From: Neoactinobaculum massilliense
Lineage (GTDB): Bacteria; Actinomycetota; Actinomycetes; Actinomycetales; Actinomycetaceae
DNA length: 64,000 nt
Direction: 5' to 3'
Assembly (NCBI RefSeq): GCF_900604955.1
Contig: NZ_UWPE01000001.1
Coordinates: 1,240,001 to 1,304,000, forward strand
Shown in pieces: positions 25,759-32,019 of this stretch. A program made the position numbers and the translations under genes. The notes under the pieces are model-generated. The model had not been told where the DNA came from. It saw only the letters and a list, made by a program, of their open reading frames with translations, and did not search any database. How positions within the stretch are numbered: position 1 is the stretch's first letter; the number at the start of each line of letters is the position of its first letter.

Positions 25759-25846
25759 GGTTAGCTCCGCCGCAACCGCGGCCTCGAGGAGTCGCCCGCG
25801 TGCTCAAGCATCAGCGGGGGTTAGTTCCACCGCGACCGGAGCCTCG
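25759..25846 (-). repeat. Imperfect duplication of the regulator gene's 3' end
   Basis: Bases 25819-25846, which contain the stop codon and last codons of the SorC-type gene, recur 60 bases downstream (25759-25786) with 23 of 28 matches, including a TAA in the same place. This looks like a decayed tandem duplication at the gene end. Confidence 0.45.
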
Positions 25847-26807
25847 CCGCAAGGTATTCGAGGGTGCCAAAATCCGTTACCAGGCGATTCGCGTAGCCGT
25901 GCGCCAATGTTGCGTAGATGGCCGCGCGTTTTTCGGACCCAGCCGCCACCAGAAGACGCTGCTCCATGTGCCGCAGTTCCGGAAGGGAGATACCCAGTGT
26001 CCGATTATTGAGGTCCGGCAGGCATACCCGCCCGCGCGCATCGATAAACCGCGCCCCAATATCACCAACGGCGCGCTGCACCAACTCCTCGAACTCTGCC
26101 GCGGACAATCCTGCTCCTAGCAAGCCACCGTCCCCGATGCCGCCCACAGTGAATACGGCCAGCCGGCACTGTGCTGCCGCCGCCAGAGCCCGATGCACGC
26201 GGGGCTCCTGCTCCACCGCATTTTTCTGCGCAGCGGTGCCGTAGAAGGTCGGGCACCCGAGTTCAAATGCATTGCCACCCAGACGCGCAGCCAGCATACG
26301 CACGGTGAGTTGGGCAGCATGGGCGGGGCTCAGCCCAGGGGCAAGTTCCACCACTCTTACCGAATGAGCCACGTCCGCATCCAGGCGGTGGGCAAGCGCG
26401 GAGACGGTTCGAGAGCCCATCAGGCCAATGGTGTCACCGTCTCGAATCACGGCGGCAATCGCCTCGGCTCCCGCCGCCGCCAGGCTTTCACGAAGTATCT
26501 GCGGGGAGCTACCCACCGTGCTCACCACCCGTAGATCCAGGAGATGAAAAGCGGACCGCACAAGCTTCATAGCGGATTCATCCGTCTCCCGTGGATCATG
26601 AATAACCACCTGAACGAACCCGCGCCGTTTGGCGAAAGCGAGCAACTTGGACACCGTCGGCCTGGAAAGATGAAGTTCGCGCGCCACCTGCTCCTGAGTG
26701 CGGCCACAGTAATAGAGCTTCGCGACGTCGAGGGCCTGCTCATCACGCTCGGTGAGGGTGGCTTCCGCGCGGCGCGTGCCGCGTTCAAGCCGCGTGGGTT
26801 TCGACAT
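25821..26807 (-). CDS. SorC/DeoR-type sugar-binding transcriptional regulator
   Basis: A 328-residue regulator of the SorC family (the family of Bacillus DeoR). The N-terminal HTH reads DVAKLYYCGRTQEQVAREL and continues HLSRPTVSKLLAFAKRRG. The C-terminal sugar-phosphate-binding domain has GDTIGLMGSRTVSALAHRL, AVFTVGGIGDGGLLGAG and a GDIGARFIDARG segment. By family it should repress the downstream deoC operon until deoxyribose 5-phosphate accumulates. GGAGAGG at proper distance favours the ATG two codons inside an upstream GTG. It is 243 bases upstream of deoC on the same strand. Confidence 0.85.
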   Translation of the reverse strand: MSKPTRLERGTRRAEATLTERDEQALDVAKLYYCGRTQEQVARELHLSRPTVSKLLAFAKRRGFVQVVIHDPRETDESAMKLVRSAFHLLDLRVVSTVGSSPQILRESLAAAGAEAIAAVIRDGDTIGLMGSRTVSALAHRLDADVAHSVRVVELAPGLSPAHAAQLTVRMLAARLGGNAFELGCPTFYGTAAQKNAVEQEPRVHRALAAAAQCRLAVFTVGGIGDGGLLGAGLSAAEFEELVQRAVGDIGARFIDARGRVCLPDLNNRTLGISLPELRHMEQRLLVAAGSEKRAAIYATLAHGYANRLVTDFGTLEYLAARLRSRWN

Positions 26808-27139
26808 ACTCACTGCCTCTCCCCACGCCGGCTACCAACTGAAACAGATACACGCTCAACCTCACCCCGATGAGTCCCTCAAACCACGCAACAGCGCGGA
26901 ACGTACCCGGTACCAGAGCCCAGAGCACCGGGGCACCACCGGTACCACCACGGCCAGGGAGGCGCCGGCATGGCGAATAGAAGCGAACACGTCTCTTAGA
27001 CCCGCCGCCCGCCCGGTGTGCCGGATCCGCATCTTCACGGCCCAATCAAGCACCCTCGAGCTCTAGGAGCCTATCATCGCCGGTATTTGCTTTCCCCGGA
27101 CCCTTGCGCGGAGGAGTGACATACGGCCGCCGATGCCGG
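26808..27139. other. Intergenic region, no feature recognised
   Basis: These 332 bases separate the SorC-type regulator's start from the end of the next permease gene. Short GGTACC palindromes occur (CCGGTACC twice), but I see no coding potential, RNA gene, clear terminator or operator. Confidence 0.6.
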
Positions 27140-28588
27140 TTACTTGTGCACGTATTCTCCACGTCCGGCCCGCTCCTCCGCACGTCCAGCCCGCTCCTCC
27201 GTCAGCAAATCGCGCGGCGGTGGCAGCTGCCGTACGCGCCGCAGCACGCAGTAGGCCAATGAAAGCGTCAGAATATACGGGATACCCGCATACCACACGA
27301 TCGGCATGAGCCAGAGCTGGGCGATGAAAATTGCTACCACGGCCACCAGGCACACGATCTCGGTGACGGGGCTCCAGAGGAGCCGATGCGCAGCGGGTGG
27401 AAGACCGGCCGCGGCGCGCTTCCGGCGAAATGCCAGGTGCGTGAGCATGATGATTGTCCAGGTGACCAGAATGCCGAGCGTAGCCATCCCATACAGCCAC
27501 ATAAAGGCCTGCCCCGGGCTCACCAGGGAGAGCACGGCCGCCACCACCATGCCCACCATCGCCAGCAGCACGGCACCGCGCGGGGACCCATTGGCGGCCG
27601 TTCGGCCGGCGAAACGTGGCGCCTCCCGGTCCACGGCCAGGGCGTGAATCATGCGGCTCGAGGAGTAGAGGCAGCCGTTTGCCGCGGAGAGAGCCGCCAC
27701 AATGAGCACCGCGTTCATCACGTGGGAGGCACCGCGCACGCCCGAAAGCGCCAGCGCGGCCACAAAGGGTGATTCCTCCACCGTTCCGTTCGACGCCGCC
27801 GTGGTAGTCCACGGCTGCAGCATGAGTACCACCAGCACCGCCCCCACGTAGAAGATGAGCAGGCGCCAAATCATTGCCGACGCCGCACGCGGTACGTCCC
27901 TGCCCGGGTGCTCGGACTCGGCCGCGCCCACGGACACGTTTTCAATCCCGCCGAAGGCGAATACCGCCATACACGCGGCCGCAAGCACGCCCACGCCACC
28001 GCGCGGGAAAAAGCCACCATGCTCGGTCAGGTTGGTTATTCCGATGGCTTCCACACCGGGCACCGCGCCGAACACCACCGCGATGCCGAGCACGATGAAG
28101 GCCAGGATGGCCACCACTTTGATCATGGAGAACCAGTACTCGGAGGAGCCGTAGAGGTGCACCGAGAAGATGTTGAGCGCGCCGATCACCACTGAGCACA
28201 GCACCGTGCCCAGCCAGATCGGGAGCGAGGGGAACCAGAAACGCAGGTAGGTGGCCGTGGCCGTCACCTCCGCACCCACCGCCGTCACCATGGTGAGGGC
28301 AAAGTTCCAGCGCGCCACGAAACCGCCAAAACGTCCGAGGTAAGCGGCCGCCACGGTCCCGTGCCCGCCCGGCACCGGGTGAACCGTCACCATTTCTGCC
28401 AGCGCCCACACCACCGCGAGCGCCAGCGTGCCCGCCAGCATATAGGAGATGACCGTTGCGGGACCCGCATAGGCGATGACCGAACCCGAGCCCAAAAAGA
28501 GTCCGGTACCAAGTGCGCCGGACAGTCCAATCATTGCGACCTGACCGGAAGTCAGGCCGTGCTTCAGCCTCGTGTTCGTTGTTGCCAT
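27140..28588 (-). CDS. Amino-acid permease, APC superfamily
   Basis: A 12-helix APC transporter of 482 residues, second of two in the window and clearly different from the AroP-like one. The substrate-binding helix is GQVAMIGLSGALGTGLFLGS, and FAFGGIENVSVGAAESEHPG is the helix 6 region with an unusual GGIEN in place of GGxEL. GTVAAAYLGRFGGFVARWNF follows helix 2. The tail has a small duplication (RAGRAEERAGRGE). I chose the ATG giving MATTNTRLKHGL; no ribosome binding site is visible. Substrate unknown. It forms a single-gene unit. Confidence 0.83.
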   Translation of the reverse strand: MATTNTRLKHGLTSGQVAMIGLSGALGTGLFLGSGSVIAYAGPATVISYMLAGTLALAVVWALAEMVTVHPVPGGHGTVAAAYLGRFGGFVARWNFALTMVTAVGAEVTATATYLRFWFPSLPIWLGTVLCSVVIGALNIFSVHLYGSSEYWFSMIKVVAILAFIVLGIAVVFGAVPGVEAIGITNLTEHGGFFPRGGVGVLAAACMAVFAFGGIENVSVGAAESEHPGRDVPRAASAMIWRLLIFYVGAVLVVLMLQPWTTTAASNGTVEESPFVAALALSGVRGASHVMNAVLIVAALSAANGCLYSSSRMIHALAVDREAPRFAGRTAANGSPRGAVLLAMVGMVVAAVLSLVSPGQAFMWLYGMATLGILVTWTIIMLTHLAFRRKRAAAGLPPAAHRLLWSPVTEIVCLVAVVAIFIAQLWLMPIVWYAGIPYILTLSLAYCVLRRVRQLPPPRDLLTEERAGRAEERAGRGEYVHK

Positions 28589-28682
28589 AGCACTAAGCGT
28601 ACGGTGGGCACGCACCGAGAATCGATGCGTGCCCACATAGCGGCTACTATGACGTCCACTTCACGCAACTAAATGCGTGCCG

Positions 28683-29636
28683 CTACGCTTCGACGTCGGG
28701 AAGATGTCCCTCAAGGAACGTGACCAGTTCGTGCTCGACATCCCCACGGGACTCCGGCTCGTTGTGCACCTCATGACGCAGCCCCGGGTACAGCTTCGTG
28801 CGCACATCCCGCATGCCGTGCTTCCACATGAGGTTAGCCAGGTGATACGTACCCTCGCCGAAGTTGCCGGCCGGATCCTGATCGCCACCCACGATGAGCA
28901 CCGGCAGGTCCACGGGCAGCTTCTCGGCGTAATCGTCGCTGGCAACGAACTGGTAGAGCTTGCAGAAGTCCAGTTCGAACCGACCGCTCACCGTGGCGCC
29001 GGGATTATTCATTGGATCGCCCGCATGGTCGAGCACCACGGGCAGGTAGGAGGCAATCCACGAATTCGGATGCACGCCCTCGCCGTAGCGGTAATTCCAA
29101 CTGGCGAATGCGCGGAACAGCGGTGCATCCAAACCGATGGCCTTCTCCCCGTTGTCGGCGTTCACCGTCGCCTCAACCTCGCTGATCATATCCGCGGAAA
29201 TGCCCGGTGTTTGCTCCACAACGCCGCACAGCATGAGGCCGGCCAGCTCGCTCGCATATTTCGCCGCGTAGGCACGGGCAATCATCGACCCCCAGGAATG
29301 GCCAAATACGAAGAACGGCAGATCCGCGTGGTCCTTACGCACAATATCGGTGAGCGAGCGCTCATCGTAAATATAGGTTTCCCAGCCAGTCTCGCCCGTG
29401 TCCATGCTTGTGTGGTTCATCTGGGCCGTCTTGCCATGTCCCACGTGATCATCCGCCGCCACGATGAAGCCGGCGCCCGTTAGCGCCTGAATCATGTGAA
29501 GGTAGCGCCGTGAATGCTCACCGAATCCGTGCATCACCTGAACGATGCCCACCGGTTCATCCACCGGGTAGTAAATCCACCCGTACACCGTGTCCCGCTT
29601 GTTAAACGAAGGGAACGTTACTTCTTGCAGTGCCAT
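28683..29636 (-). CDS. Alpha/beta hydrolase, lysophospholipase/monoacylglycerol lipase-like
   Basis: A 317-residue serine hydrolase. The oxyanion-side motif is VMHGFGEHSRRY, the nucleophile elbow FGHSWGSMIAR, the Asp lies in IVGGDQDPAGNFG and the His in YPGLRHEVHNEP, all in the order and spacing of PldB/MGL-type enzymes. No signal peptide, so it acts inside the cell, probably on lysophospholipids or monoglycerides. AAGGAGTACAACT before the ATG fixes the start. Its upstream gap contains one copy of the 42-bp repeat bordering the Schlafen-type gene, which could carry its promoter. Confidence 0.85.
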   Translation of the reverse strand: MALQEVTFPSFNKRDTVYGWIYYPVDEPVGIVQVMHGFGEHSRRYLHMIQALTGAGFIVAADDHVGHGKTAQMNHTSMDTGETGWETYIYDERSLTDIVRKDHADLPFFVFGHSWGSMIARAYAAKYASELAGLMLCGVVEQTPGISADMISEVEATVNADNGEKAIGLDAPLFRAFASWNYRYGEGVHPNSWIASYLPVVLDHAGDPMNNPGATVSGRFELDFCKLYQFVASDDYAEKLPVDLPVLIVGGDQDPAGNFGEGTYHLANLMWKHGMRDVRTKLYPGLRHEVHNEPESRGDVEHELVTFLEGHLPDVEA

Positions 29637-29946
29637 AGTTGTACTCCTTGGTGCAGCTGCCGGCACGCCCATGTGCCGACATACGCGTTCGAGTGACGCC
29701 CGCCACTCTCCTGCACTGTGACAACCCTAACACCGAAGGTAAAAGCTCACACCGTTCTACACCCCGTCCTTCGCTGCACGTTCGTGCAAGGTGCGGCCCG
29801 CTGGTACCGGGTGCGGCCGATACACCTTGGTACGACGCCTAAGCCCGCGTAGGTAGTCAGGTCCCGTAGGTTCGCGGTGGACGGATCCGAGAGCCTGCGC
29901 GCCCGATCTGCGCGGCAACCATGCCTACCGGCTAAATCCACAATCA
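29637..29946. other. Intergenic region, no feature recognised
   Basis: These 310 bases lie upstream of the lysophospholipase-like gene. I find no ORF with coding character, no RNA gene and no strong hairpin. Base composition drops sharply at its right edge, where the AT-rich repeat begins. Confidence 0.55.
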
Positions 29947-30002
29947 AATAGACACATTAATAGACAATTCTTGTCTATTTATTAGCGATTTATTGTCTAT
30001 TT
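29947..30002. repeat. AT-rich direct repeat, left copy, with four ATAGACA boxes
   Basis: Bases 29961-30002 recur at 31711-31752 with 40 of 42 identities, in the same orientation, bracketing one gene. The copy holds four perfect boxes: AATAGACA at 29947 and 29959, and its complement TGTCTATT at 29972 and 29994 (22 bases, about two helical turns, apart). It starts 64 bases after the end of the bracketed gene. Confidence 0.9.
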
Positions 30003-30066
30003 GCCATTACTTCATCGATCAGCGGTTGTGGCGCGCAGGCCCGCACTTCGTTGCCTCGCGGAAACG

Positions 30067-31692
30067 CTACTCGCCGTCGCATTGAGATCCAGAACTGGAC
30101 CGCGATGCCAAACGATAGGTGGTACGAGGATAACCACGCCCACCAAACATCTCCACATACCCAGCCTGACGAAGTGTATTGAGGGCGTACCTTGCCTGCG
30201 CAATCGACAGTCCAGTATATTGCGACACTTCATCAAGGGTCGACTCGCCGTGTTGAAGCAGAGCCACGCCTACCTCAGCGCCATGGCTCGTGATGCCTCT
30301 GAATCGCGCTTGGATTCTCTCCGGTACGGAAACGTCACGGCTACCCGAAGAATTCATGTCAGCGTTGCTCGGTTCAGGGACCGCCACCATTTCTGGAGGC
30401 GCCACAGAGGTTTGTTTCGGCGATCCAACATCATCGGTGGGTCTAAATAGGATGGCCCTAAACTCCACACCCGTGTCTACGAGAAGTGGGCGCTGCAACC
30501 CCGCTTCGCGGCACGATTCAAAAACCTCCTGGATTCCGCCACCCTCTCCTTCAATGATCGAGTCATGCGAACTTGTCTGGAGAAGCTGGGCGATGGCGTA
30601 GAGGCGCTGATTGACGGCCGCCTGAGCGTGATCCCGCGGGCTCTCAATCTGCTCACGAGTGACACCACGCAGGCCGCCCGGATTCTGGATGACCAGGCGA
30701 TCCGGAAGCAACCTGACGTGAACGAACTTTCCGTTCCCCAAGGTCTCAGGGCTGAGATCACGGTGTACTAGAGCATTCGCAAGGAGTTCACGCACTGCGT
30801 TCATGGGGATCTCGGGCTCCACAACCATGTCACCGCTCGCGCGATATCTGCGCACCGTGGACAGGTTTTCACGCACCCAATCAAGGAGGTCAGCAAAGAC
30901 GGTAGGAAGCGGACCTTCAAATACCTCCAGATTCTTGATTGTGCGTCCCTCCTCCCCTCGCGGCAGGTTGACGGCAGCATCCACGCGAAGTGCCGGAATG
31001 AACCCCTGCGGATAGATTCCCATGGCATAGAGCCCAGCAACGGTCGGAACGCCATCCGCGTCGATCACGCCAGTAAGGCGAAGGAGGTCCTCCATGTCGA
31101 TCGCACTCGCGCGGGCAGAATGCCTTCGCATTCGGTTGGAGCGGAATGCAGTCACATACTCATCAACAATTGAGTCATTTAGGTCCTTGCGTGCGGTACC
31201 GGACACCGGCTGCGCATCGAATAGCTTTTGTTCATCAAGGCCCAGCTTCGCCGCCTCGATCATTCGCAATTCGTACGGAGCCATCTTGTAGTCTCCGTCA
31301 GCCTGCCTGAGATACGCTTCGCCGCGATAGCAAGCCGGTTTCTCACTCATCGGCAGCCCGCGCACGGTTCCGACCACAACTTGCTTGGAGTCAATCTCTA
31401 GAGTCTGCGTCTCCACATAGGGAGGAGGGTCAATTGCATCTCGCGCCTGAGCCGCGAATGCAGCCTCGCATTTCGCTGCGTTGTAAACACCCACAACCGA
31501 GAAGTCCGTGCGCTCGTCAACACCGAAAATGACAGTTCCACCGCCCGGCATATTCGCGAACGCACAGATTGTCTGGGCAGCATTCTCGGGATATCCGCCA
31601 GCGGCCGCCTTGACCTCAATGTCGGTGGTATCACCACGATGCCGCCGAAGCGCGGTCACTGTGTCACGCAGCCATGGTTCGTCAATCCCCAT
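30067..31692 (-). CDS. Schlafen/AlbA_2 ATP-binding protein with C-terminal winged helix
   Basis: A 541-residue protein with three parts. Residues 15-130 are an AlbA_2/Schlafen domain (TDIEVKAAAGGYP, ICAFANMPGGGTVIFGVDE). Residues ~270-400 form a GHKL-type ATPase domain (IPMNAVRELLANALVHRDL, RLVIQNPGGL, IEGEGGGIQEVF). The last ~80 residues are a winged helix (STLDEVSQYTGLSIAQARYA, LNTLRQAGYVEMF). COG2865 proteins of this layout are annotated as regulators and occur in anti-phage islands; no target is known here. The gene has lower GC than its neighbours and no ribosome binding site, its ATG falling at the predicted transcript start. It is bracketed by direct repeats, which suggests acquisition as a unit. 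Confidence 0.85.
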   Translation of the reverse strand: MGIDEPWLRDTVTALRRHRGDTTDIEVKAAAGGYPENAAQTICAFANMPGGGTVIFGVDERTDFSVVGVYNAAKCEAAFAAQARDAIDPPPYVETQTLEIDSKQVVVGTVRGLPMSEKPACYRGEAYLRQADGDYKMAPYELRMIEAAKLGLDEQKLFDAQPVSGTARKDLNDSIVDEYVTAFRSNRMRRHSARASAIDMEDLLRLTGVIDADGVPTVAGLYAMGIYPQGFIPALRVDAAVNLPRGEEGRTIKNLEVFEGPLPTVFADLLDWVRENLSTVRRYRASGDMVVEPEIPMNAVRELLANALVHRDLSPETLGNGKFVHVRLLPDRLVIQNPGGLRGVTREQIESPRDHAQAAVNQRLYAIAQLLQTSSHDSIIEGEGGGIQEVFESCREAGLQRPLLVDTGVEFRAILFRPTDDVGSPKQTSVAPPEMVAVPEPSNADMNSSGSRDVSVPERIQARFRGITSHGAEVGVALLQHGESTLDEVSQYTGLSIAQARYALNTLRQAGYVEMFGGRGYPRTTYRLASRSSSGSQCDGE

Positions 31693-31698
31693 GGTAAA

Positions 31699-31727
31699 AG
31701 AATAGATAAATTGACAATTCTTGTCTA
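31699..31727 (-). promoter_or_regulatory. Predicted leaderless, autoregulated promoter
   Basis: On the minus strand TAGACA (-35) and TATTCT (-10) are separated by 17 bases, and the ATG begins seven bases after the -10. The -35 overlaps an ATAGACA box, and boxes lie on both sides, so a protein binding them, possibly the gene product's winged helix, would block polymerase. Confidence 0.5.
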
Positions 31728-31752
31728 TTTATTAGCGATTTATTGTCCATTT
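31701..31752. repeat. AT-rich direct repeat, right copy, with four degenerate boxes
   Basis: This is the partner of the repeat at 29961-30002 (40 of 42 identical). The same four-box layout is present but degenerate: AATAGATA, AATTGACA, TGTCTATT and TGTCCATT. It covers the promoter of the Schlafen-type gene. Confidence 0.9.
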
Positions 31753-31781
31753 ACATTGAGCTGGACGCGTCTGTCACGGCA

Positions 31782-31810
31782 CGGGGCCGCATCCGAAGGA
31801 TGCGGCCCCG
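31782..31810 (-). terminator. Strong hairpin downstream of the phosphoesterase gene
   Basis: A perfect 13-bp stem (CGGGGCCGCATCC with its complement) closes a GAA tri-loop, 210 bases after the phosphoesterase stop on the minus strand. No T-run follows. It separates that gene from the Schlafen-type unit; the remaining bases to 32019 show no feature. Confidence 0.5.
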
Positions 31811-32019
31811 CCTGGGTTGCCACCGGGCTGCGCTACTTTCCCGCAGGATTAGCCACGCGAGAGGCTACGCTCGGCACGGTCCCTATGCCTGGGAGCTAGA
31901 CGCTCTCGCGTTGATTCCCACCGCCGGAACCATCGCCCCGATGATTACCCATTGTTGATTACTTATTGCTTGGCATTTCGAGCAGCGCCCAGACACGGCG
32001 CTCAAGCGCAACACGCGGA

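Noticed and set aside
29947-31752. Insertion sequence or integron cassette
   Set aside because: The bracketed gene is not a transposase or integrase and the repeats are direct and contain regulator boxes; no terminal inverted repeats are seen.
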